Shown here: positions 1-12,146 of the stretch, one piece after another
Position numbering within the stretch: the stretch's first letter is position 1
Layout: every line of letters begins with the position of its first letter
Assembly (NCBI GenBank): GCA_935421135.1
Contig: OW285189.1
Coordinates: 5,601,072-5,665,071, forward strand
From: Bugulina stolonifera
Taxonomy: Eukaryota; Bryozoa; Gymnolaemata; Cheilostomatida; Bugulidae
Length of the DNA stretch: 64,000 bases
Reading direction: 5' to 3'
Program-made: the position numbers and the translations under genes
The notes under the pieces: model-generated
Seen by the model: the letters and a program-made list of their open reading frames with translations, nothing else
Told to the model about the DNA's origin: nothing
Databases searched by the model: none

Positions 1-907
1 GACGGAATACTTAGTATATCATTGGTGTAGATTATACTATATTCCTACATAATTTATATTCACTACCAGTTGACACAGTAGAGAAAAATCAACACAAAAT
101 TTACTATTTACAATTAACATAGCAATTAGCTAATAATAAATCAGCCTACCTATGAGTATTATAATGCTAATCCACAATAAGAACTGATAGCGAACAAGGG
201 AAATGCAGAACCTAGCAGGATACCTGAATATATACTCAGCGTATGCTATAGACTACTATATTATAAGTATATTAATACAATAGACTAAGAACCTGAAATC
301 CATACAGACACTAATTACAATATTCATATCAGATAATCATATCAATCTACAATCATTGGTTATAGTAAAGCTCACAGCATGTGATTGAGGTATAATTACT
401 CTGGTATACATACGTTATATGATATGACTATGTACAGTGTATATATTATTACGATCTCCCTGGAGGGCATTAGGGGAAGGTTTTATAATTGATATCAACA
501 GGCAGGGTATTGATAGCTTCCACAGCACTGACCCCTACACCCCACTCTCAGTAGAACTGCAGTGGTTCGATTTGGTGAAAGAAACAATTTTTTTTACAAA
601 GAAATAAAGTATTATGATAAAAAAGCTGGATGATTTAGCAGTCATCTTCTCCTGGACACAGTCCCTGACACACTATAGTCTGTAGAATCATATACAGTCA
701 ACTGGAGCGTAGGACAGAATGCAAGAACAGCCCAGAAACAACAATCTAAAGGTATGTAACCAAGTTTCTCAACACGACCAGACGGCGATTGCTGCTAGTA
801 AAGACTCAGTCTAAATACAGTTGATCAGCCAATAAAACATTGTTATCACTTTTGTGATCAAAGATAGTACACTGATAAGATAACTCCAATCACTTATAAC
901 TATTCCA

Positions 908-1042
908 TTGCATGTAAAATTGAGTAGACAACTCCTAATTATTAATACACGACAAGTCTCTTGACACATGGATATATCCCATTTATCAAGAGACTGGTCT
1001 TGTATCAATGATTAGGAGTTGTCTACTCTATTTTACATGCAA
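908..1042. repeat. Inverted-repeat element (MITE-like)
   Basis: A 32-base arm (908-939, TTGCATGTAAAATTGAGTAG...) is repeated inverted at 1011-1042 with about one mismatch. A second inner inverted repeat (ACAAG...TCTTGA against TCAAGAGA...CTTGT) makes the whole unit fold back. No coding capacity. No convincing target duplication seen. Confidence 0.55.
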
Positions 1043-1173
1043 CATATACTATAGCAGGAGCATTAGGAGGTGAGACATCACTGTAGACAGCTGCATATAT
1101 AAGATCTCTACTAGTTCATCAACAAACACCGCAAGTCAACGCAAATTTAAATTTCAAAGACAACAAAGAAGAC

Positions 1174-1225
1174 AAATCTGAAGTGCATATTATTTAGGAG
1201 TTGATATAACATGCACTTCAGATTT
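1174..1225. repeat. Perfect 15-bp hairpin
   Basis: AAATCTGAAGTGCAT at 1174-1188 is repeated exactly inverted at 1211-1225 around a 22-base loop. Function unknown. Confidence 0.5.
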
Positions 1226-1680
1226 ATTAGCAGGAGAGGAAAACTTCCGAGCAGTATGTTAGACTACCTGATAATAAGAGTGTATTAGATGCTAGCTGTA
1301 TGTAAAGCCAGTATGTAAACATCTGAGTGTATGTATATATGAGAATACACATAATGTTAATCAAGTATTTAATGTACATTACTTGTAGCATCATATTACT
1401 ATGTAAATATCATTACCTGCATCTTTTTGAAAATGCCTTCCTGATATCAAAACCCTACAAAACAATATGTAGACAGTGAACTTTAAACAAAACAGTGAAA
1501 AGCGCTGTAGATATGTTGTAGGCCTACACAATATTACACATTTGTATACAAATTATTGCAAATAGATAAACAAGTATTGCTATGCATGCAGGTAAACCAG
1601 GGAGCTGAGAAGTAGGCCTATACTATATAAGTACATGACGTATGACTCACCTCTGCATCTCATTCAGAGGCCCTCCATAG

Positions 1681-2766
1681 CTGTAGACCTGAGTGAGTTG
1701 TACAATAACATATCTGGCCTCAATGTCCATAAACATGGGCTTTTAAGGATTTATAGAAAACACGGTTGATGCTAAAGTGATATAAGGTATCACCACCGTA
1801 TAGACAAGTCATATATTCGAAAATAGTGATATAGACCGAATTTCTATATACATCTAAATCACAAGACTAACTTCTCCTTTAATTGCATTCCTAGCAATAT
1901 ATTAAATTTGGCGATTACCAGGATACTAATAAATGTGTCCAGTTTCACACAGGCTCAACTAATTTCGCAAGCCAATTTTAATTTCTTTAAACAGTGGGAA
2001 TAAAGAAAACTATCCACTCAATGTTAGTATTTGAGTAGAGCAAAGTGATCAAAAATCTTACCACTTTTGTTTACTCATAGGGCAAAAAAACTGAAAGTGC
2101 CCAAATAATGAAATTTAAATTTGACTTTGCAGTAAAATTAATTCAACTTCCTTACATTTTTAACTATAAATAGTCGTCTATCCAAATAGGAATGTGTCTA
2201 ACCTCGGAGCAATAAACTGGCAAATGGTCTTTCAAACAACCCCTTAGAGTATATCCATCTCAGAGAAATGGTGCTAAAGACACACATCTCAATTACATGT
2301 ATGTTGTCATGTGTCTGAAAACTTATGGAAATAACAAGCTCCATCAGCAAAACAAAAATATTACAGAAAACATTGGCAATTTGTACCCATTTGATCATGA
2401 TTTTCCGGCATCATTAAACATTTGAATATTGGCCGAATTGTAATCATTCTGCAAATTAAAAAGGTCATTGCCCCATTACTTCAATCAACTAAATTGCCCA
2501 TTGAGCCATAGTTTGCATGAGCAACAGAAGCTAAGTGGCAGAGCTCACCTTCTACGTCAGGAGTGTGCAAGATTTAAATGTGAAACTTCAGAACTATGGA
2601 TCAGCAGGGCTGCTGTACTAAAGCATACTCGAGTAGACTTATTGTCCAAGTAGATTTTGAGAATGCTTGGTATTACCTGGACTTAGTACTTTCATTTATA
2701 ATAATCGCCACTGCTACTCACTTCTACTTGCCAATCTCTAACAATCATGTATTGATTTTGATGTAG
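1681..2766. other. Stretch without a recognised gene
   Basis: AT-rich DNA. An open stretch at 2468-2653 (+) gives 61 residues rich in Leu, Arg, Ser and His. It has no family resemblance and no clear splice context, so it was not called. Nothing else recognisable. Confidence 0.4.
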
Positions 2767-3808
2767 GGACAGTGGATGAAAGTCCGCTGTTTAGATTTCT
2801 GGCTAGCAGCCAATTTAGGCCTTTTGCCTATGCTGTAACTAACCTTACTGGGTGCTGTAATAAGTAAGCTACAGCTCATAAAGCATAACACTATACTATA
2901 TTTTGTTTAATATCATGATTTCATTTGCAGTTTCATTAATATATTGTGTTAAAAACAACCCCCTCAGCTGACATTATTGCACATGACATGCGTTTACAAC
3001 CACACTTCTATAGGTACTCTTGCACTTTCACTTACTACATGGTGATTTATACTTGGACTTTTACTCAATGGGAAAAGATTTCTGTGCGTACACTTCTACC
3101 TGACTTATCGCTTTACTTGTATTTGCGAGCAAGCTAACCATTGCATCATCTGTGCATTATTGAGTGAACGAGTTGCTTATAACATGGTAGGCTACTAAAT
3201 TAGGGCTGGATTTAGTAGGCCTACTACTAATGTACAAATATGTCCCTAGCTACACAACATATAGCCAAACATTCTGAGATGAACAGGTAGAGGAGGCCTC
3301 GAGCTAAAACTACAAATGTTTGTCAAAATCTGGTTCATATTTCTGAGGAAAATACGTTGTTGAGTAAGCTTATTAGCCACATTCACATTCACTGCTACAA
3401 TTATGACAATATAATGTCTCTTAGAAATGTGATGAAACCATACAAACAATTATCAATAAGTTAACTCTACTGTGTCTAAATAAAAAGCAATGAAATATTC
3501 ACATGGTCTGATCTAATGGCATAAGCGTGATGATCAATCATCATCAATGATGTGATAGTCATAGCCACTGTAGTATGACACATAAACAAAGTGTTAGTGT
3601 ACTCAGTCATAGTGATAGCAATAGTTAGTCACTATAACTAAGACTGATACTGACTAGATTTAACTTATCTAATTTATGACTACACAGCGAATGCAATTTC
3701 ACATACCCATGGCAATAGCATAGCTAGGGCCTATAACTATGTAGCCTATATACTTTTACTTTATATAGTTAGTACAAATATAAAAAGTATAGCATATCTA
3801 TGTAAACC

Positions 3809-3858
3809 TTTATTAAATGTACATTATTATTATATTAAATAATAATAATTATAATTAT

Positions 3859-3889
<31 letters not shown>

Positions 3890-3945
3890 AAAAATATATT
3901 TATTTTTTTAATTTTATTTTATTTTATCAATTAGTTAGTAATTAC
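3809..3945. repeat. AT-rich (ATT)n simple sequence
   Basis: Runs of ATT/AAT trinucleotides followed by T-rich and TTTTA repeats. No other content seen. Confidence 0.7.
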
Positions 3946-4248
3946 TAATTACCACCATGATCAAATGCCTGTAATTAACGACTATTGCACTAGCACAAAA
4001 AATATAAAGGATAAAAGGTGGCAGCAAAAACAGTAATCCAAATTACCTGCTAAAACCAACTGAATAGGCAAAAACCTTTCCTTGTGATATTTTCCTAGGA
4101 TTTTTTAGTTAATTTGCAAATCAGTTACCATACAGGAAACGGAAATAAATGCTGCGGGGCAGTCGTGCCAGGGCGAGTACATTAGCATTATTTCCATGTC
4201 GTTGATTTCATAGACAACCTCTTTGGCGCATAACAGATTGCCACATTA

Positions 4249-4393
4249 GGTTGAGGCATAGAGGTAACACCCCATAGAGCAGGAACTCAAAAATTTTGCG
4301 CTATTAAACGCTGATTGGTCACTTGATGCCAGTTTTCCCCACGGGCGGCCATGATGCGATGGGGATTTCGTCCGTTTGTTTACATTAGTTACC
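4249..4393 (+). repeat. Diverged dispersed repeat, copy 1 of an inverted pair
   Basis: Shares GGTTGAGG, TAGAGCAGGAACTC, CGGCCATGATG and TTTGTTTACATTAGTTACC, in the same order, with the reverse complement of 7174-7295. Probably two old copies of one element in opposite orientation about 2.9 kb apart. No open frame. Confidence 0.5.
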
Positions 4394-7173
4394 ATTACAA
4401 TTATATATAAAACATAAAACTTTTCAACGCTGTTATTTACAGATACTATTTGTGTAAAATGTTTTGAATTTATATTTAAACTGTTTAGTAACATCTCTGC
4501 TTTTTCACAATAATATTGATTTTAAAAATTTCTTTGTAAAATAGGACTTTACAGAGAAATAAGAATGAATGTTCACTCGACCAAATAATACTAGTAACCG
4601 ACTAGCGCGGCAGCGTATATCAGTAGAAAGTCTGTGAATGCGTTGATTGGTTAACCAAAATAAAGCCGCATGTTATTGGGTATTAAAATCTCTAATCGCT
4701 AACATGATAGGCTTATTGTACACAATTATCTACCCATAAAGGACTTTCAATAGCACGCGGACAATTCTGTTTATTTCAAGAAATGAGCATGGAGCTAGTT
4801 GTACTAATGGCATTCCTGGAACAATAGTTATACAATCTCATATAGTTAACATTGGTGTAATTGCAAGAGTATACTTTGGGTTTCTTTGGACTAACAGTGT
4901 GGTTAGTAGGAATACAGTACGGTTGCTGTGAGTTGGAACTGGAAAGACAATGAAATAAATTCAATTCTTATTTATTAGTAGTTATTTATTCTATTATAAT
5001 TATAATAATAATTATTGTTGTTGTAAAATTAAAAATTTACTCCATAATAAATAGTATAATAATTTTAATTAGCCCAGAAGTTATAGCAAGTATCATTGTT
5101 TAAAATTAAGAAGCACATTCATTTGTCTAGTAATAGTGGAATCTCTCGGTACTGTTATTGATTGATTGATTGAGGCTGAGTTAAATTAACTTTGCTCACT
5201 CCACTGTCACTGCTGTACCTATAGTAATGGTAATAGGCTACTACTACGTAGTAAATATAGTAATACTATCAGGTGAAGTTGTGACTCACTAGCAATTTAT
5301 TACAATAGTCACAGATCAAAAACACTACACTCACTCATCAGATCAGTGACTATACCTACTAACTATTATTTTAATAATTCAGGTGATTTCCATAGACTAT
5401 TAATCAACATGAACATGTTTATCATTGAATTGATTATATTTATATAATTATTTTATAATATTAATATTTGTGATTGTAAATTAATTTTTTGGTGATAATA
5501 AGTGTAATAGGCCTATTATGATTATGATTATTGTAATTGTGCTATAGGCCTATCAGCATTACTTTGAATGTTAGTATAGGCTAACTTTATATTGCTAGGA
5601 AGTTTATTTAAGAAATCTATAAACTATGACTTTGTTTTGCAGATGTGAACTTTCCTTTGTCCATTCCTGTCTATAGTTTGATTCCGAGGCTTTGTAGTAT
5701 CTAATTGCATAGCGCAGTTAATAGCCTAAATACATTATAATCAAAGATCTACACCAGCTTAGCATAATCTTAGAATGGTTTCAAGCTAAACTATAACTGA
5801 AAGGAAAGATGATATGGAAGGAAAAATCTAAATTTATTAGGGCTGTTAATTAGTCATTAAACATTATAATGTAGAACATTGAATAGTCTTATGCAAGTTT
5901 ATAGGCCTACGTCATTTATTAATTTCTTAGTAACAGTTTGTTTAACCACAACTTTCCTAGCCTTTCTACCTGCAATAGAATAGGTGCAGGTTGAGTTGTA
6001 GCATTGATTTTTTTATCTATAGGTTGAAGATTAAAGTGAAATCTGGATACCAGGATGCACATTGCCACAACTCTATGTGTGGCGCTCATCCATCATACCC
6101 ATCAAGTAGGTTATGATTATGAACTCTTTTCCTGGGACTCGTGCACACAAACTGTAACAACTGCTTTCCAATTAGAAATGGGTTTCACGGTTAAAATGAG
6201 ATGCTTGATTTAATTAAGGCTTGTTATTTTGTATATATGTGTGAGAATGTACTTGGTAGATTTCTGTCGTCTATTATAGAGCTGTTATGGATTTAATTCA
6301 TAGGTAACATCCAGAGTGATCAACTATATCAACATATATGTCTTATCAAAATCGTACTTTATTTTACTCTGATATAATGTGATGCCAATTTGGCAAGAAT
6401 CATGTAACTACTAATAGCTGTACTGTTATGGTAGGACAGTAGGCATTGAACATGTTTCATGTGTGGTAAGCGTGAAGCATTTATTTATCTGGTATCAATT
6501 TCCTAATATAGGTCTACTAGACAGAATATTGATTTGTGCTGATGCTGTGAATTTTGAAGAGTTGGCTGATCTTATTCCTAAGAATGGCAAGGAGTGACTT
6601 CTAAATATTGAATAAGAGTTCTTATGCTATTTTTATTCAGTAAATATTTAAAATAGATTTGGTCAAAATATTGGCATTTATACTCCATGTTATGAATTGG
6701 TTTTGTCTGTCTACATAAAGGTTTTTATTTGTAATATGCAACTTCTGCAAATCTGTTCTACATATAGAAATACACCTATTAGTATTTATACTCTATCAAT
6801 CATGTGATACCAGGATAATCCATAGGACGTAGGACAATTAACAACTACAGTAGCTTTAGCTGTATTCTAATTTGAGGTAAAAGTGTTACTTAATGCTACA
6901 GCTGTTAAGTAAAGTAATCTTGCCTACTGAAAGCCAAAATAACTAGAACTAGGAGCTGTGTAATAATAATTTTGTGACGTACTAATATACTAATGTACAA
7001 TATTTGCAATTACCACGCAGTTACTATCAAAGTTACAAAATATGATAAATATAATAATTATGTTGGTCTGAAATAATTGGAAAATATGAGTGCAACAAAA
7101 AATTATAGATAATTGGTAGCAAAAACAAATTTGGACTACTAACTAAATGACTAACTAATCATAGCAGCGCGTG

Positions 7174-7295
7174 GGTAACTAATGTAAACAAACGGTAACT
7201 ACCCCAACACATCATGGCCGCCAGGAATGAAAAGTGGCATCACAAAATTTACGGGAGTTCCTGCTCTAGGGGAGATAACTCTATGGGTTGAGGTA
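7174..7295 (-). repeat. Diverged dispersed repeat, copy 2 of an inverted pair
   Basis: Reverse-complement partner of 4249-4393, with blocks GGTAACTAATGTAAACAAAC, CATCATGGCCG, GAGTTCCTGCTCTA and GGGTTGAGGTA. The intervening sequence is not conserved. Confidence 0.5.
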
Positions 7296-7790
7296 TTCTA
7301 AGTCAATTGAGTGCAAGAAGATTGAGTCAAATTTTCGATTGCTCAGCTGTGATCGAATGTGAATGTCACAAGTTTTAGTTTCGATTCAGTTGCTATTCAC
7401 TGTGAAAGCTTTTCTACACTCACACTGGCCATTGCTCTACTTTATTAGTCGCGTGAGTTGGTAACAAGTTACAACGCCGATACAATTTCGTTTGAAGGTG
7501 AAATAGACGTTTACTCAATAGTCAATTTTTATTATAATTTTAATTTAATTTACTACCTATTCTATTGGCTATTCGCTATTGACAGCACAGGAGTGGTATT
7601 GTCTAAACAGCTGTAATTAATTGCCAATTGGTTTGGTATTTATTGTATTGCTACTTCGTATTTATTAGCTTTAGCTTAGTTTTAAGTTTAAATTAAAGAA
7701 ATTAGTTTCGATGAAACAGTTTTTATTAGGCATAAAGCTGTGCTGGGATGCCTCAGAGGTAAATCCTTGTATTATGTATGAATATTATAT

Positions 7791-8297
7791 ATGCCACGGA
7801 TAAAGGTAAATACAATTTGTAAGGTAATTTTAAATGAACCTTTCAAATTTGTCACTAAAAATAAAAAATGCAACCTGCAAACACGTTTTTGGAGCAGTTT
7901 TATTTTGGAAAATATACACTGTGACATCACAGTGATATTCTACAGTAGATGGCAACTAGAAACCTCATTTCACATGTCCAATAACAACGCTCGTAACCGA
8001 AGCAAAATTGGGCACAGTGATTGGATAATAAAGCCTATTGTTTATCTTATCGTAAAACAGTAATTACTAATTTCTATATTCTATTTATGTACAGGTTTAC
8101 ACTATTTATTGGAGTTGTGAAAGGAGGTTTCTAATTGCCATCTCCTGCAGAATAATCCACTTCTGATTGGACAGTGGATGTTTTTAAAAATTGCTCTAAA
8201 AACGTGTTTGCATGTTGTATTTTTTATTTTTAGTGACAAATTTGAAATGTTCATATAAAATTACCTTATAAATTGTATTTAGCTGTATTCGTGGCAT
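7791..8297. mobile_element. Fold-back element with about 175-bp inverted arms
   Basis: Left arm from ATGCCACG at 7791 to about 7966; right arm from about 8122 to CGTGGCAT at 8297. Matching blocks include TTTGTCACTAAAAATAAAAAATG and its inverted partner, and the AACACG/CGTGTT block. The arms have drifted by scattered substitutions and small indels. The 90-codon open frame on the left arm is a by-product of the repeat. No target duplication found. Confidence 0.55.
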
Positions 8298-8449
8298 GAA
8301 TAGTTTAATAATATGCCAACGGGCTAGGTTTGATCTTGTCTTTATATTACTTTAAGCCGTACCCTAATGTCATAACAAAAATAATTATCTAAAATACCAC
8401 ATTATCACACTGACAATTTTACAAAGCACAAAATATTTATATTAGAACA

Positions 8450-8550
8450 CTTATAATTAACATTTACAATTAACACTTACATGTACAATTAACACTTACA
8501 ATTAACACTTAGGTCTACAATTACACTTACAATTAATACTTACGAGTACT
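8450..8550. repeat. Degenerate tandem repeat of ACTTACAATTAAC
   Basis: About seven imperfect copies of a 12-14 base unit (ACTTACAATTAAC and variants). Confidence 0.6.
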
Positions 8551-9063
8551 GGAGGTTTTATCCTCAGCGAAATAATAAAGATACAATTTGAACTATCGTG
8601 ATAAAATAACCAAGGTTCTGTCCAGCCATACAAGTTGCTGGTCTAATGGTAAATCTATTCTCTCTTTATCCACACTACCATAGCTACCATAGATAGCCAT
8701 ATTACACATATATATACATGTATATACAAAAAGCTATTATTCCTTATACCATCACAAAACCTAAAACATAAAACATCCCAATACAAAAACAATAATTTAG
8801 ATCATTATTAGAAATATTGATTTATTGTTTTATTGAACAATGAGATAATAGGCATATTCGGATATTGCACCGTGCAAGCTTATAAATAGCAATCTGCTGC
8901 AATAACAATGTATTTTATTCAATAATATAGCGCTAGCTATAACGCTAGGTTAGGCGTGCCTGGTAATAGTATTTATCAATAAACAAGGGAAGCCCCTTCA
9001 AATCAAGCATTAGTCACGCCTGAACGCTCAAGTTGTGTTCGGATATTTAAACCAGTCCAAATA

Positions 9064-9643
9064 CAGTGGAACTTGGATAACTCAGACTTCAGCGGACTAG
9101 CAAAAATGGTCTGAGTTATAAGAAGTTTGAGTTATGTGATCATATATAATGACAATATAATTTCTGCACAGTCACTTAGGAATACATGTATAGGCCTAAT
9201 AAAAGGATGATAACTGATAAATAAAAGATGAAAGGATCATGTAGGCCTTACAGCACAGGCATAAGAGTTGTGAATGTGGAATTATTTAGTAAACAATTCT
9301 GTAACAGTTTATTACTCCGTTAGCTTACACTGGAATAATTGACAATGTCTGCTTGCTTGTCCAAGTGTTTAGCATAATTAGCTCAGCTAGGCCATCATAG
9401 GTTTAAAAATAGCCATTGCAGTAGCCCAGAAGCTATAGGACATAATAATTTTATGGGTGGCTGCTTTATAATCCAGTAGTTTATTACTATTCAGAACCTG
9501 GCTTGCAAGAAATTGTTCGAGTTAGAGCATAAAGTCTGAGTTATCTAAAGCCAATTATCATTGCCCAGGCTGGGACCTTGTGGGGGAGGCTGAGTTATCC
9601 AATTATCTGAGTTATGCGAGGCCGAGTTATCCAAGTTCCACTG
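9064..9643. mobile_element. Non-autonomous Tc1/mariner/pogo-like DNA transposon
   Basis: The 580-bp element starts CAGTGGAACTTGGATAACTC and ends with its inverted copy GAGTTATCCAAGTTCCACTG. TA lies on each side (9062-9063 and 9644-9645), as expected for TA target duplication. Several subterminal copies of GAGTTAT occur inside both ends. There is no transposase frame, so it would depend on another element for movement. The family assignment rests on terminus and target site only. Confidence 0.65.
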
Positions 9644-9929
9644 TACGTCTAATTTATTATTTTGTTGTATGATTATTTATGTATAATTAGGCCTATTATT
9701 ATACTGTATTATTTTAATTAAATATATATTAAATAATATATTTCCTTGCATAAAAACACCATAGGCCCCATATAAAAATGGCCAAGCCCCACCCCCCCCC
9801 CCCCCTCCTCCACACTCCATAGGCCTATATAGTAAAGTGGCCACAATGCAAAGGGTGCTTTGTGTGCAGTTCAGTTGGCACAGTGCGTGTACTGTGTACT
9901 GCTCACCAGTGAAGCTTCTTTTTATAAGG

Positions 9930-10070
9930 TTGCTGTGCTGGTGTGGTAATATGTTCTCTTCACTGTGCTAGGCAATTAGATCCTGTAGAGGCCCCGAGTT
10001 CAAACCTCAGTAAGGGACTGGCATTTTCATGGATGTGAAGCTGGTCTCTGGCTACTCAAAAAATAAATTC
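9930..10070 (+). repeat. Degenerate tRNA-derived SINE relic
   Basis: A box-A-like GTGCTGGTGTGGTAATA is followed about 60 bases later by a box-B-like GAGTTCAAACCTC. No clover-leaf can be paired, so it is a relic rather than a tRNA gene. A run of about 18 C lies upstream, near 9790-9806. Confidence 0.35.
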
Positions 10071-11389
10071 CTTGCATAAAAACATTGATATTTATGTTCG
10101 TATTATAATTATAGGATGAAATTACAGTATTATGATTGTTTATAAAGTATAATTAAAATAAAAATATTAAATTTAAATTACAATAGTGGGTATAGTTTAG
10201 TATGCCTCTTAGTATAATAATAATTAAAAAAATATCATTACATCATTATTATCAAGGCTATTATTAATCAAGTGATTGTCAAAGCGAACATTAATGAATT
10301 ATAATTAATTAAGCCCACAGCTAATCTAAGTGCTGTAGTGAATTAGCTACAACTGTTATTAGTGTACAAGGCGTACATTTTTTGCAGCATTTGTACTTGT
10401 AATTTGCAATTAGAACTGTACTTGTACACTACATGTTCTTGGTGATTTGTGCTTGTCCTCTACTTGTACTTGCTCTCAGTGTGAAAAATTACTTGTAGCC
10501 TACTTGGCTCAATTTTCAGAACAACATCTCTGCCAAATACATAATAGAAATTATTTGGTTATTATGATTATAACCTCTGATGCTGGTCATACGCATTCAG
10601 GAGTAGATAACTCCTAGATGCCATGATTTGCCCACCCCTAATTTAGGTCCTCTGGCATTGGACTACTAACTATCCAGGCCTATCCTGCTTAACTAAATCT
10701 GTAATTGTCACATTTTTCATTAGGCTAATTATTCTCCGAATTTAGTGAGGGTCTGTCAATGGCACACTCACCTTGGTTTTTGTTTCAGTAGGATCTGATG
10801 AATATTGCCTTATCTATGGCTCAAATTAAAATGTAAGCGTATTTGTAATTAATGTCCAGCCCTACCCTTAGATCTTGTAAGGGCTATAAACTACCCATAT
10901 TTTTGAAGAGTTGTAATAATCAATCGAGGAGACAATATATCTTTTTATTGAAATGGTTTTGCTTTGATGATTGCCTGAAGTAAACGATAGATTTTCGTCT
11001 GGTTTTATCACAGACTAGAGAGTAACATTCTTTTGGGGTTTTAGTTCCATTTGGCAGCGAGTTCCTAATTCGTGTAATAGGCCTATAAAATGACCTTGTA
11101 TTTTACTCTGATGGAATTTGTCAACATTAGGCTCTTGGTGAGTCTATGACCTATAATTATGGCATAAGGCATAAGATTTTTTGCTGGTTTTTCAAAAAAA
11201 ACCGGAATGATACTGAAGTTCTCTTTGCCCCTCGGTTTAATTCGGTTTTTTCAAATCAAGAAACAAACAAATCAAACCAAAAGTTTAATACTCAATTTTT
11301 GGGAGTTGTCACACTCCGCCTTTGACTGCAATGGCGGCCATTTTTTATTTTGTTTAGTGAATCACCATTATTATACTGATTATTTATAA
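10071..11389. other. Stretch without a recognised gene
   Basis: AT-rich DNA. A short open frame at 11207-11389 is low-complexity and not supported. Nothing recognised. Confidence 0.4.
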
Positions 11390-11628
11390 CAGGGGTTCCC
11401 AACTTGGGGTACATTTCAGAAATCTAGGGGTACAATGCAAGTTGTCAACTTGATACATATTTGACAGTGATTTTCAGTTACAGACTATGAATTATCATTA
11501 TCTATTATTGAACTGAACATCAACTGGCTCATTGATGCAAATGAAGTTGAGCTATACCAGTGTAAAGACCATAAAACAGTGCAATCTGTGAAAGTTACAT
11601 TAGGCTAAAAAAAGGTTGGGAGCCCCTG
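11390..11628. mobile_element. Non-autonomous hAT element with 8-bp target duplication
   Basis: Starts CAGGGGTTCCCAACTTGGGG and ends AGGTTGGGAGCCCCTG, an imperfect inverted pair typical of hAT (Charlie-type) termini. The flanks carry a perfect 8-base direct repeat, ATTTATAA (11382-11389 and 11629-11636), the size hAT insertion makes. The 239-bp body has no open frame. Confidence 0.8.
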
Positions 11629-12146
11629 ATTTATAAAAATATGTAAGTATAACTCCTAGAATTGAGTAAAACTACAATAAATCATCACTGGGTGACAATA
11701 GTGGCTGCAGCTAAGTCTGTATGGCAAAGATGACATCGAATTATAAAGATTGAAAGAGGCATAACATGAATTCAAGTGTAAGCGACACCACCCACTAATG
11801 GATCAGGCGCAGTTTGAATTTTAAAATTGAATCGTACCGTACTGTTGCATTCGGTTTCAGTTTGCATTTTTTAACTTTTGGGACTTTTGAACCGAAAAAG
11901 GAATAACTGAATGATACCGAAACACCGTGCAGTACTACTATACGGTGTTGCCCTACCATGTGAAGACTTAAGACTGCAGATGCTTAAAGCACTAGGCCTA
12001 CACACTGCTTACTGAACTACTTTTATGCAGTTGCAGACCGTAAGGTTGGCAACACATAACTCATGGTGTTGAAGAATTATGCTATATTATTGTTTAGTAG
12101 AGAGGAAGGCCAATTACTCTATCTACTATATTGTTACTCCAAGTAA

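Larger units (their letters stand above)
642..1680 (-). other. Tentative exon chain, unidentified minus-strand gene
   Basis: Three short segments on the minus strand have good splice signals and compatible phases: 1651-1680 (acceptor CTACAG, donor AG|GTGAGT), 1417-1454 (donor CAG|GTAATG) and 642-679, which ends in TGA. Joined, they read YGGPLNEMQR, then VLISGRHFQKDA, then DYSVSGTVSRRR and stop. The first segment is open in only one frame, and that frame forces an open frame in the next two. I do not recognise the protein. Exons this short can arise by chance in AT-rich DNA, so this is a lead rather than a gene call. Confidence 0.22.
2767..6597 (+). other. Tentative exon chain, unidentified plus-strand gene
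   Basis: Candidate exons lie at 2767-2834 (acceptor GATGTAG, donor CT|GTAACT), 6023-6105 (acceptor ATCTATAG, donor A|GTAGGT) and 6512-6597 (acceptor AATATAG, ending in TGA). Phases 2 and 1 match at the two joins. Translations include GQWMKVRCLDFWLAANLGLL, KSGYQDAHCHNSMCGAHPSY and RILICADAVNFEELADLIPK, which look protein-like, particularly the last. I do not recognise the family. The 3.2-kb gap between the first two candidates may hide more exons, or the first may not belong. Confidence 0.25.

Noticed and set aside
7791..8063. 90-codon plus-strand open frame
   Set aside because: It coincides with one arm of the fold-back repeat and has no splice context or resemblance to a family.
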